Shown: piece by piece, positions 9,430 to 16,513 of the stretch
How positions within the stretch are numbered: the first letter of the stretch is position 1
How the letters are laid out: the number at the start of each line of letters is the position of its first letter
Origin: DASQBT01 sp049578545
Lineage (GTDB): Bacteria > Pseudomonadota > Gammaproteobacteria > Burkholderiales > Thiobacillaceae
Length of the DNA: 20,009 nucleotides
Direction of reading: 5' to 3'
Assembly: GCA_049578545.1 (NCBI GenBank)
Contig: JBAUMF010000065.1
Coordinates: forward strand, 1 to 20,009
Program-made: the position numbers and the translations under genes
The notes under the pieces: generated by a model
What the model was told of the DNA's origin: nothing
Databases searched by the model: none
The model's input: the letters and a program-made list of their open reading frames with translations, nothing else

Positions 9430-10827
9430 TCACAACCGCCTGACCACGACCTTGCCCTTGCCCATGTGGGCCTTGAGCAGCTTGTAGGTGTCCATGTCGA
9501 ATTGCGCCTTTCCGGACTGTTCAAGCAATTCATGGATATCGGCCTCGTTCCTTGCCGAGCCCAGGTAGCGCCAGCCGTTCACCACATGGACTTCTTCCAA
9601 CTCCAGGAAGTCATCGCGCTCCACCAGGCCGATCGGCCCAGGATAGGGCCATCCCTCCAGCTTCAGTTTCGCCAGGGCGGCCATCATCCGGGCGCTGTGC
9701 GATCCGATTGCTTCCCTGCCCACACACGCCCCCTTGCACTTGTGCACCTGGAAGGCGAAACAGGAACGTCCCGGCTGGGTGGATTTCTCCAGCCCAAGAA
9801 TGACCGGGCAGAGTTCGTAGGCGTCAGCGATCTTGCGCAAGGTGGTGTTTGCCTGCCGCGGGGTCGCGAACAGGCCGAACAGGTCACCTGCGCCGCCGAA
9901 GTCCGCATCCTGCCCACTCACCAGCCGGGGCCGGAAATCACCCGGGGCCACTTCCTCCAGCTGCCAGGCGCACAGGTCCGAGGCCCGACGCAGCCGGCGG
10001 TTGTGGATGGGCTGGCCTTCCTTGACCAGGCGCGATTCCAGCAGCAGGGCACCCAGTTCACCCACGGTCTGTTGCCAATGGATGCGGCGCACTTGCTGGG
10101 CGAGGCGCATTTCCCGGTATTCCCGGGTGTCGGCCGCGAAGTGCGCCAGCACCCGCTGGTGCAGGTTGATGCTCTTTCCCACATACAGCAGCACGTCGTT
10201 CTCGCCATAGAACAGGTACACCCCCGGGGCTTCGGGCAGGTCATCCAGCAGCGCAGGGTCCAGATGGGGCGGCAGGCTTGGGCGCTTGAGTTGCTGGAGG
10301 ACGGCTTCTGCCAGGGCGTCCTGTCCCCGGTCCCGCTGCACCAGGCGCCAGAACTGCCAGATCAGATCGGCATCGGCCATGGCCCGGTGGCGATTACCTG
10401 TCTCCAGACCGTGGCGGGAAATGAGGCTGTCCAGGTTGTGCCTGGGGTATGCGGGGAAGAGCTTGCGCGACAGGCGGACGGTGCACAGCACGTCGGCCCG
10501 GAAACGCTGCCCCAGGCGCTGGTATTCGTGCTTTATAAAGCCGTAGTCGAAACGGGCGTTGTGCGCGATGAAGAGTCGCCCCTGAAGGCGTTCAGCCAGT
10601 TCTTCTGCCACTTCGGCGAAGGTGGGGGCAGCGGCCACCATCTCGTTGCGAATGCCGGTAAGTTGCTGGATGAACTCGGGGATGGGCCGCTCAGGGTTGA
10701 CCAGAGTATTCCAGGTGGAGACGCGGTCGCCGTCCACCTGCACGATGCCGATCTCGGTGACGCGGTCCCGCGCCGGATTGGCACCGGTGGTTTCCAGGTC
10801 GATGAACGCAAGCTGCTCAGGAATCAA
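9430..10827 (-). CDS. DnaQ-like 3'-5' exonuclease fused to GIY-YIG/UvrC-like region
   Basis: A 465-residue fusion. Residues 1-165 form a DEDDh exonuclease of the DNA polymerase III epsilon type: D10-L-E12, D94, H147 and D152 are all present. Residues about 198-280 form a GIY-YIG nuclease domain (GVY 202-204, YVG 215-217, R225), as in the UvrC N-terminus and Cho. A third region carries C340-x15-C356-x7-C364-x3-C368; its last two spacings match the cysteine cluster of UvrC reported to hold an Fe-S centre. The likely role is DNA repair, with incision and 3' trimming in one polypeptide. Substrates are unknown. Start is TTG 10827 (ATT CCT GAG follow); no ATG or GTG lies between it and the in-frame stop at 10894-10896 and no clear Shine-Dalgarno is seen, so the start is uncertain. 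It lies upstream of the macroglobulin gene on the same strand. Confidence 0.88.
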   Translation of the reverse strand: MIPEQLAFIDLETTGANPARDRVTEIGIVQVDGDRVSTWNTLVNPERPIPEFIQQLTGIRNEMVAAAPTFAEVAEELAERLQGRLFIAHNARFDYGFIKHEYQRLGQRFRADVLCTVRLSRKLFPAYPRHNLDSLISRHGLETGNRHRAMADADLIWQFWRLVQRDRGQDALAEAVLQQLKRPSLPPHLDPALLDDLPEAPGVYLFYGENDVLLYVGKSINLHQRVLAHFAADTREYREMRLAQQVRRIHWQQTVGELGALLLESRLVKEGQPIHNRRLRRASDLCAWQLEEVAPGDFRPRLVSGQDADFGGAGDLFGLFATPRQANTTLRKIADAYELCPVILGLEKSTQPGRSCFAFQVHKCKGACVGREAIGSHSARMMAALAKLKLEGWPYPGPIGLVERDDFLELEEVHVVNGWRYLGSARNEADIHELLEQSGKAQFDMDTYKLLKAHMGKGKVVVRRL

Positions 10828-11660
10828 AAGGATTACATGCCGTGGTGAATTGCATGCAACAGGATATATCCAGAACCCGCTTGTGAGTATGCTTCACTTT
10901 AGTTCCCTGCTGCTGCCGTTCCTGCCCGAGCCCGGGCAGCGCAAGCGACACCCCGCGGCGGTTACCGCGGAGTCCTTGCACAGGATCTGCGTGGGCCATA
11001 AGTCGGCGAGCCACCCTGTCGATGCCACCTGAACCGGGTCACCCCCTGCTACGGATTGTTTGGCGCGCCCCCTGCCTGTGCGCCGATGCTGTCAAGGCGC
11101 GAGCCGCGAATTCGTGCACCCTCAGCCATTCCAACTGGGTGCAGGTACATGGCGGGCGAGCCTTGCCAAGAACAGCCGGACAAGCGCACAGGGTGTTCGA
11201 TCCACAGCAATTCAACTATGGGCATGAGGTACTGCATGCCATGCAATTGTTATGTACAGTGTGCATAGGGTTTCTGATGTTCAAGCGGATACCGATCTGC
11301 GTAGTTGTTATGGCGGCCGCACTCGACGACGCCTCGTCGCAGCCGGTGTTGCGCTTCAGCCCGGATGCTCGGAGAACAGGAATGGAACCCGGTATACCAG
11401 CGTACAACGTGCTATTTGAGGCGATGAAGAAACATGGGCTTTTCTCGCAAGGACCCAGTGGGGTCGAAACAAGCGTGTGCCAATTTGAAATCCGCCTTGC
11501 TGCAGTTCATGCGTGACGTTGGGATTTCGGCAGGGGGTGTGGCAGGCACAGACCTCGGCAATTGTTCGTACAACCTGGAGTCAAGGCAGCTTGTGGCGAT
11601 GCGCGACGAAGGTCGAAATGCAAAGGCGATATCATTCCCGGGATTTCCATGGGACTCATT
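10828..11660. other. Unassigned 0.8-kb stretch
   Basis: I find no gene I can defend here. The longest open frames are 11022-11516 (+, 164 codons) and 11412-11909 (-, overlapping the SNase gene). Both lack recognisable motifs, have rare-residue-rich translations and have no clear ribosome binding site. No tRNA-like fold was recognised. One inverted repeat, GGCATG/CATGCC, lies near 11221-11240. The region probably contains decayed genes at an insertion-prone junction, and presumably the promoter of the exonuclease gene. Confidence 0.5.
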
Positions 11661-12074
11661 ATGAAAATAATCACGCTGGTTTTTCTGCTGTGTTCCTTCC
11701 CTGCATTGGCGCAAACTGAAATATCCGGCACCTGCCACGTCATGGACGGCGACACGATCCAGGTCATCACTGACGGCAAGGCGATCAACGTGCGGTTGGG
11801 CATTGCAGCACCGGAACCATGGCAGCCAGGTCCAAAGGAAGCGAAAGCCCATCTGGAAAAGGTTGAGGGCAAACCGGTACGCTGCCTTATTGATGGGACA
11901 AGAACCCATAAACCCGAAGTCGGGATTTGCTCCGTGGACGGGCGCGATATTGCAGCGGACGTTGTCAAAGCAGGGTTGGCACGGGATTGCCCTGCGCTAT
12001 CTGGCGGCAGGTATCAGCCGATCGAAAGGCCGAATGCTATGAAGCTACTTCTTCCAAGCTATTGCGAGCCTTGA
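11661..12074 (+). CDS. Small secreted SNase-like (thermonuclease family) protein, probably impaired
   Basis: A 137-residue protein with a signal peptide (residues 1-17, cleavage after A-L-A) followed by one staphylococcal-nuclease-like domain: H-V-M-D-G-D-T at 26-32, NVRLG at 43-47, APEP at 50-53, and the family tail GLARDCPALSGGRY at about 105-118. Active family members cleave DNA/RNA with Ca2+ using two aspartates, two arginines and a glutamate. Here the usual GIDAPE reads GIAAPE (Ca-binding Asp replaced by Ala). The spacing from the first Arg is one residue short, and the second Arg region (usually R-x-VGVC) reads HKPEVGIC, apparently lacking that Arg. Start ATG 11661 is chosen because it begins the signal peptide; an in-frame ATG exists at 11649. 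Catalysis is doubtful and the gene may be drifting. It stands alone beside an IS remnant. Confidence 0.72.
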   Translation: MKIITLVFLLCSFPALAQTEISGTCHVMDGDTIQVITDGKAINVRLGIAAPEPWQPGPKEAKAHLEKVEGKPVRCLIDGTRTHKPEVGICSVDGRDIAADVVKAGLARDCPALSGGRYQPIERPNAMKLLLPSYCEP

Positions 12075-12088
12075 ATCCGCCAAGTCTG

Positions 12089-12250
12089 CGGTGCGGGATC
12101 GGTCCGATCATGAGTCGCTGCTCAGACAATTCGCCGATGAAAACCGTTTTCCACACGCTGAAGACCGGGCACGTCGTCGTCTGCAAACGGCGCCCGAAAT
12201 GCTCTTCGCTCAAGTCCTGCAGCACAAGTCGCTCGGCGCCAATTTTCTAA
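12089..12250 (+). pseudogene. Decayed IS3-family transposase (OrfB) fragment
   Basis: In the frame starting at 12089 the translation reads CGIGPIMSRCSDNSPM, then KTVFHTLKTGHV. It lines up with the conserved C-terminal rve region of IS3 OrfB (G-I-x-x-S-M-S-R-x-G-x-x-x-DNAPMESFFHTLKTE). The catalytic Glu position reads Lys, residues are missing after MSR, similarity stops after about 30 residues, and a stop follows at 12250. No start, upstream DD residues or terminal repeats are visible, so only a scrap remains. No other gene is supported in 12075-12395. Confidence 0.55.
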
Positions 12251-12339
12251 GACGGCATCAATCTTGGTGGCCAAGAGCTCCCCCTAATAATGCTCTATGA
12301 CCCTCATGGTTTCTTAATGTAGCTATTCGAGGATGGGCG

Positions 12340-12359
12340 GTTACCCCGAAAGTTACCCC
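12340..12359. repeat. Paired GTTACCCC direct repeats at likely island end
   Basis: GTTACCCC occurs at 12340-12347 and 12352-12359, exactly 12 bp apart (GGGGTAAC on the minus strand). The pair lies between the IS3 scrap and the last gene of the island. Spaced GGGGTA-type repeats near the ends of tyrosine-integrase islands often act as integrase arm sites; that role here is inference. No direct repeat of the integrase end was found, because the partner end is outside the window. Confidence 0.35.
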
Positions 12360-12395
12360 ATCGTGACAAAGGCTAGGAGCATTTTGGGCTTGAGA

Positions 12396-13208
12396 CTAAG
12401 GAGGCCCATCTTCAATTGTTTCTGGCTCAGCTCCTTGTTCCTTTGAGGCTTCCCGCGTGACTGTCGCTCGAAGCGATTTTGATGCAGCCGTTGCGATTTT
12501 CTTCCGGGCTTCGTTCGCCTTATCACCCTCAATTACTTCACGCTTGATAACTTCGCTCAGAAGGACGGCCTTAATTTGATCAATATCGATGTGCACATCA
12601 GGAGAAACGCGCCGAAGTTCACGACGGATTACTTCAAGGACAGGTTCGGTCTGAAGCATTGCTCCCACAAAGAATCTGGATAACGCTTGTTTCTGAGTTT
12701 GGTACTCGCTGAGAACCGACCTCTTCCAACCTTCTTTGCACCAGAGATACAGGATTTCCAAATCGCTTTCTGAACGTGGATTAAGGGCAGAGAAATCAAT
12801 ATCGATGACAATTTCAGAGTCGAGTGGCTTTGAGAAAGTCAGGTGATACACGCGCCAGGACATGCCGTTGGTTAATAGGACCCAATCAACGCCCTGATTC
12901 GCGGCGTAATCAATTGCCTGTTTTACGTGATGATCCTTTAATTCCAGCCCAATTGCCTTGACTTCGATTAGTGTCTGCCGGACCCCTTCAATCTTGGTTG
13001 CAAGATCGCAGAAAGTACCTCGAATGGCAAATTCTGATGTGAGTTCCGAATACTTGTCGTATCCGAATATATCTGACAGCATGTCCTTGACGATTGTTAC
13101 GGTATCGGCTTCACCAACATCACGTGCTTTAGCTGCGGCAAGAATGGGCTGAAATCTCTTGATGCCTAGCACCAGGCGTTCTGTTACTTTCTTTGGTATC
13201 GATGCCAT
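12396..13208 (-). CDS. Stand-alone HsdR N-terminal-domain (PD-(D/E)XK nuclease-like) protein
   Basis: A 270-residue protein resembling the N-terminal endonuclease domain of type I restriction subunit R, without helicase domains. The nuclease core is visible: E59 (TSEF), D68 (FCDLA), E82-V-K84 (LIEVKA), and the following VKQAIDYAANQGVDWVLLTNG with Q97 and strand/helix layout typical of the fold. The C-terminal 100 residues are charged and unrecognised. The start at 13208 is chosen because AGGGGA lies just upstream; the longer frame to 13259 would add 17 residues unlike the family. It follows the NPYHGEVWG-motif gene by 62 nt and is probably the last gene of the cargo operon. No hsdM or hsdS is present, so it is not a normal restriction enzyme. 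A DNA-targeting role is inferred from the fold only. Its base composition is the most AT-rich in the window. Confidence 0.8.
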   Translation of the reverse strand: MASIPKKVTERLVLGIKRFQPILAAAKARDVGEADTVTIVKDMLSDIFGYDKYSELTSEFAIRGTFCDLATKIEGVRQTLIEVKAIGLELKDHHVKQAIDYAANQGVDWVLLTNGMSWRVYHLTFSKPLDSEIVIDIDFSALNPRSESDLEILYLWCKEGWKRSVLSEYQTQKQALSRFFVGAMLQTEPVLEVIRRELRRVSPDVHIDIDQIKAVLLSEVIKREVIEGDKANEARKKIATAASKSLRATVTREASKEQGAEPETIEDGPP

Positions 13209-13270
13209 CTTTTCCCCTGAAGTAATATTGTTGCGATTTTTGAAAAGAAAAAGCGCCATACAGCTATTCG

Positions 13271-13732
13271 CTAGCTGTCAAGCAACACCCCCTCGATCGG
13301 TACAAACCACTCGCACAGAGCAAGAAGGCGGCGCTGCTTGCCTTTGGTGAAATTTCCCCAAACTTCCCCGTGATATGGATTGGCATTAATTCCTGGTTTA
13401 GCCTCAATCGGGTTGGACCCAACCATGAACCCTTCGCCCCGTAGCTGGCCTGCCTCAAAACGCACCGAGCCTATCCAGCGAGGCGTCGTCACATAGATCC
13501 TCGCGTCGAGACCCGCTTCCTCGATTTCGTGCTGGAGATCGACAGATAAACCGCTGTTTACGCCAGAAGACGCTTTGAAGGCCATGGACGATATCCGCCG
13601 ACCTTCCGCCTTCTCATCCTCAACTAGAAAATGCTCGGAAATCCGCCTGATAACCCCGTGCTCGGGGAGAATGCCTGGATGATCGTGAGGGACTACATCG
13701 CCTTTTTCGTCACGCAACGGCTGCAGCGGCAA
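13271..13732 (-). CDS. Unknown cargo protein with NPYHGEVWG motif
   Basis: A 153-residue soluble protein with no signal peptide or membrane segment. Visible motifs are ISSMAFK at 47-53, a GLSVDL stretch at 61-66, and NPYHGEVWG at 118-126, followed by a C-terminal EWFVPIEG. To my memory, small proteins of this kind (HP-rich start, S-x-AF, NPYHG) are found beside TIGR04255 genes, but I cannot verify this here. The start is TTG at 13732, overlapping the previous gene by 23 nt, with GGAG 7 nt upstream; TTG 13717 is the alternative. The overlap suggests translational coupling. Function is unknown. His/Glu in the NPYHGEVWG motif would merit testing as a catalytic or metal-binding site. Confidence 0.72.
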   Translation of the reverse strand: MPLQPLRDEKGDVVPHDHPGILPEHGVIRRISEHFLVEDEKAEGRRISSMAFKASSGVNSGLSVDLQHEIEEAGLDARIYVTTPRWIGSVRFEAGQLRGEGFMVGSNPIEAKPGINANPYHGEVWGNFTKGKQRRLLALCEWFVPIEGVLLDS

Positions 13733-14207
13733 TCGGCGGCTCCGTGATCTCTTTAACCCAATGTGCGATGACGGCGAAATCGACGGTCAGATTCAACTCT
13801 TCTCCTTCCGGATCGCCACCGGGCAGAGCGCGCCACGCGTGTACCACATTGGGGCCTTTAACGTGCAGCTCAATGTCGCCTTGCAGCGTGTGCCATTCAA
13901 TCTGCAAATCGCCCGCAGCGCCGGGAACAATTTGTGGCGCACGAGTTTCCTGCCCACAGATGTTATTCAGCATCTGCAATGCGAAATTCGCATTTACGAA
14001 GTTCACTGGCCGCCCTTGATAGCCATCCCAGCCTGGTCTCAGTCGGATAAGCTCTTGCAAGCGATCGGTAACTTCATCACTCCAGGAGCTGCTGTTCTCA
14101 CCAATGAGTATTCGGACGGGGCTAGATGAAATCGACACGATCTTGTTCGTGGACGATACGTCACCTAGCTCCCCCGAAAATGCGGCCGTGCTCTGCATCC
14201 TGATCAT
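13710..14207 (-). CDS. Unknown cargo protein with RPGWDGY motif
   Basis: A 165-residue soluble protein with R57-P-G-W60-D61-G-Y63-Q-G near its middle, preceded by a helix (VTDRLQELIRL) and followed by a beta-rich half (LQIEWHTLQGDIELHVKG). The L-x-x-GWDGYG type of motif recurs in many small uncharacterised bacterial proteins; no activity is known to me. ATG 14207 is chosen because it overlaps the TIGR04255 stop as ATGA (14204-14207) and has GGGAG 8 nt upstream; GTG/ATG choices further up (14222) are less well placed. It overlaps the next gene by 23 nt. It is therefore the middle member of a tightly coupled three-gene unit, and its product probably acts with its neighbours, perhaps as a complex. 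Confidence 0.72.
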   Translation of the reverse strand: MIRMQSTAAFSGELGDVSSTNKIVSISSSPVRILIGENSSSWSDEVTDRLQELIRLRPGWDGYQGRPVNFVNANFALQMLNNICGQETRAPQIVPGAAGDLQIEWHTLQGDIELHVKGPNVVHAWRALPGGDPEGEELNLTVDFAVIAHWVKEITEPPIAAAAVA

Positions 14208-15019
14208 CTGACTCGCTCCCATTTTATGTGTGCTTCATCGGTGGTCAATTCCGCGAATTTACGAACAATCAGCTCGCGGCCCTTGGCCAAAAATTCAAAC
14301 GCCGATTCGATGGTGTTCTCCTTCGGAGCTCCCCGAACCGTCAACGTCATCTGGATGACCGGCCACCGGTCGGCTTTGATCCCCTGGAGTGCCTCGCAAA
14401 TCAACCTTCCTTGAGGTTTGTCTTCGGCATCGTGGATTACCTCGCGAAAGCCTAGAGTGAAGTCATCAGGCTCTTTATGATCAAAATTCACGAAACGGAG
14501 CCAATCAGACACGAACAGTGGTTGCTCGTCTGGAGGTGCAATGTGATTGATGTAAGAGATCTCGCACTGGTTGATCGATAGGGCTTGGGGGGTCAACCCA
14601 TTCATATATCCTTCCAGCAGATTCATCTCGCCGCGGAAACGCTCTATCATGGACTCAAAACGCGGGTAAATGTTGGTTCCCTCCCCCACCTTGCGCCAGT
14701 TGTGCAGGAGATGATCTTGCTGAAACTGAATCAACTCGTCCCCGTCGGGACGCAGGAACCAGAACCGGTCATGGGTCGCGCCAGTGACAAAACCGAGTTG
14801 TTTACCCTTCGAGGGGAGTCCAAACGTCTCGAAAGATGGGGGAATGGGCAGTTGCTCTTCAACGTTGGGAAACTCTTTCCGAAAGAGATTCCACACCTCC
14901 CCTGCATAGATCTGCTGATAGCCCTGAGGCGGGTTGAATTGAACCCCCAGCACAACCTCGTTCAGCGGAGGGTTGCGGAAGTCAGGCAGGTCATCTGGTC
15001 TTGCCATGACGTTTGACAC
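14204..15019 (-). CDS. TIGR04255 family protein
   Basis: A 271-residue protein matching the sporadically distributed TIGR04255 family. Visible family features are PPLNEVVLGVQF at 17-28, a WFL..DGDELIQFQQDHLLHNWRK stretch at 87-110, YPRFE at 118-122, and NQCEISYINHI at 150-160. The family has no established biochemical function; its patchy distribution and presence in mobile regions are known. The C-terminal third (VIQMTLTVRG and following) completes the fold. Start is GTG 15019 with AGAGAT about 7 nt upstream; ATG 15007 is possible. It is the first gene of the cargo operon, preceded by a 141-nt gap, and overlaps the next gene by ATGA, so the products are probably made in fixed ratio. Confidence 0.85.
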   Translation of the reverse strand: MSNVMARPDDLPDFRNPPLNEVVLGVQFNPPQGYQQIYAGEVWNLFRKEFPNVEEQLPIPPSFETFGLPSKGKQLGFVTGATHDRFWFLRPDGDELIQFQQDHLLHNWRKVGEGTNIYPRFESMIERFRGEMNLLEGYMNGLTPQALSINQCEISYINHIAPPDEQPLFVSDWLRFVNFDHKEPDDFTLGFREVIHDAEDKPQGRLICEALQGIKADRWPVIQMTLTVRGAPKENTIESAFEFLAKGRELIVRKFAELTTDEAHIKWERVR

Positions 15020-15160
15020 GAATTTATCTCTATTGTCTCTGGGTCAGGCCAACTAAAATGAACGTTTCGTGGCCCAAGAAGGGCCTCAGAATCGCTGGAA
15101 CTATACAAGAAACCGCGCGACATTAATAGCTTGGGGACAGTGCGAATTATGCTCCTGTTT
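15020..15160 (-). promoter_or_regulatory. Intergenic region with possible cargo-operon promoter
   Basis: On the minus strand TATAGT (15100-15105) is a fair -10 box, but no good -35 lies at 16-18 nt. A 5-bp hairpin GGCCC/GGGCC with an AAGAA loop lies at 15071-15085, between this box and the TIGR04255 start, without a T-tract. The region separates the replication genes from the cargo and is the only sizeable gap between them, so an independent promoter is expected here but is not proven. Confidence 0.3.
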
Positions 15161-15688
15161 TTAATCACCCTCCATATCGAAAGTGCGCCGCCCTGGATCT
15201 GGCTGAGATGCGATCACAATCCTGAAAGTTGGCACCTGGGCCGGCAGAGTGTCCCCGGCACCATCCACTAGCAGGGTCGTCGAGTCGATCCGGTCCCTGT
15301 AGGCCCTATTGCGAATCCCGGCCTTACGAATCAACAAATCAGCTACAGCACGGGCCTTCATTACTCCCGGCGTGGTGGGCTCTGCCGCTTCCAGTACAGC
15401 ATGTGCTTGGTCAAGCATGGCCTCGGCGCTGGCCCTCAGCGCTTCAGAATAGATGGCGGCCCCTGGGCCTCTCTGATTGCACAGCCAGGCCGCCAGGCTG
15501 GCCTGTGACACACCCAGCGTGGCTGCAATAGTGATCTGAGCATGGCCCGCCACGATCAATTCGATCACGGCGGGCAGTCCTATCAACTCCAACACAATCA
15601 AGGCGCGGCTGCCCACAGGTAGCGTGGGTCGCGCGTGCGCGTGCGTGCGTGAATCAAACAGGGCCGGGGCATTTTCTCCGGGATTCAT
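15161..15688 (-). CDS. Small terminase-like / HTH protein of the element
   Basis: A 175-residue protein. Residues about 40-70 form a helix-turn-helix-like segment (TIAATLGVSQASLAAWL). It is followed by YSEALRASAEAMLDQAHAVLEAA at 80-102 and a conserved-looking VMKARAVADLLIRKAGIRNRAYRDR at about 109-133. This order (HTH, long helix, KAR.....R..A......YRDR) resembles small terminase subunits of the Sf6 type, which bind phage DNA for packaging. The match is by pattern only, so a generic DNA-binding protein is equally possible. The start ATG overlaps the stop of the 250-aa gene (ATGA, 15685-15688), so the two are coupled. The 5' end contains a 22-nt alternating purine-pyrimidine run. Confidence 0.6.
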   Translation of the reverse strand: MNPGENAPALFDSRTHAHARPTLPVGSRALIVLELIGLPAVIELIVAGHAQITIAATLGVSQASLAAWLCNQRGPGAAIYSEALRASAEAMLDQAHAVLEAAEPTTPGVMKARAVADLLIRKAGIRNRAYRDRIDSTTLLVDGAGDTLPAQVPTFRIVIASQPDPGRRTFDMEGD

Positions 15689-16437
15689 GCTGCCATCGAT
15701 GCCGGCCGGATCACTGGACGGCCCGAGATCAATGCAGCATCCGGATCAAAGAAAGCCAGCTTGTCGAGTTGGGTGCGGAGTTGAGCACAGGCACCCACAG
15801 CCCAGGCCGCTATTGCCCGGTCATTGTTCACGGTTTGGAACTGTTGCGCCTTCTGGCTTTGAAGAAAATCCTCCCAGCTTTGCTCCGTGACCCGGTCGAT
15901 CAATTCCGAGATAGGGACAGGGGATCGCATCAGGGCCAGCAGCTGGCGAGGGAGTTTGCCGGCCTGCAAGTCGTTGAGCGGTTCGGTCAATGCGTCGCCA
16001 GCCAGAGTGCGGAAGTAATCCCGGATTTCACGGTCAACTAATGCGCCAGCTGCGTCGGTTGCTTCCAGGGGTGGCGCTTGATACAAAGTTTCTTCAGCGA
16101 CACGCGCGAGGGCACTCAAGTCATTGGCATATCGTTCTGCACCTTCCAGTGCCTTCACAGCTTTCAGTCGTTCGACTTCAAGCGCACGCCGACGATTCAA
16201 TTTTCCAGTGCTAGTCAAATCCTGATCTTTGTTGGTAATGTCAACCGCGTTGGAAACCTTCAGCACTTCCAGCGCTACCCGCGCGATTTGCGCTTGGATA
16301 GCGGTAGGGATTGAAATATCCGTTTGCACGGCCAGGGTGCCGCCGGCTGGAAAAAACAGCGCGACGTGTTTGGGTTGAATGTCCAGTCTTGCCCCAAGGC
16401 TTTCAACGGTCTGACGATCAAAAAGCTCCATCTTCAT
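15685..16437 (-). CDS. Conserved-looking 250-aa protein of the element, function unknown
   Basis: No recognised family. The protein is mostly helical, rich in Ala/Leu, with no signal peptide or membrane segment. The N-terminal region (ELFDRQTVESLGARLDI) is followed by a beta-like section and a charged helix around 78-105 (NRRRALEVERLKAVKALEGAE). The start ATG 16437 has AAGGA 8 nt upstream. It sits directly downstream of the repA gene and the repeat cluster, and overlaps the terminase-like gene. An accessory replication, partition or packaging role is possible from position but is not shown. Confidence 0.65.
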   Translation of the reverse strand: MKMELFDRQTVESLGARLDIQPKHVALFFPAGGTLAVQTDISIPTAIQAQIARVALEVLKVSNAVDITNKDQDLTSTGKLNRRRALEVERLKAVKALEGAERYANDLSALARVAEETLYQAPPLEATDAAGALVDREIRDYFRTLAGDALTEPLNDLQAGKLPRQLLALMRSPVPISELIDRVTEQSWEDFLQSQKAQQFQTVNNDRAIAAWAVGACAQLRTQLDKLAFFDPDAALISGRPVIRPASMAA

Positions 16438-16459
16438 TTCTACATTCCTTTGGTTTGGT

Positions 16460-16482
16460 GGTCACAGAAGGGGGGAGTGACC
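16460..16482. repeat. GGTCAC/GTGACC inverted repeat upstream of the 250-aa gene
   Basis: GGTCAC at 16460-16465 and GTGACC at 16477-16482 form a perfect 6-bp inverted repeat with an 11-nt G-rich spacer, 22 nt upstream of the 250-aa gene start. GGTCAC recurs at 16629-16634 on the same strand. It could be an operator or leader hairpin. Confidence 0.35.
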
Positions 16483-16513
16483 GTTCCCCGCAAAATGTGC
16501 GCCGGGTCCCCCA

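Noticed and set aside
9466..10848. 460-codon plus-strand open frame
   Set aside because: Antisense to the exonuclease/GIY-YIG gene, whose catalytic motifs are all intact.
11022..11516. 164-codon plus-strand open frame
   Set aside because: No ribosome binding site, no motif and unusual composition; covered only as unassigned sequence.
11412..11909. 165-codon minus-strand open frame
   Set aside because: Overlaps the SNase-like gene antisense; the plus strand has the recognisable domain and signal peptide.
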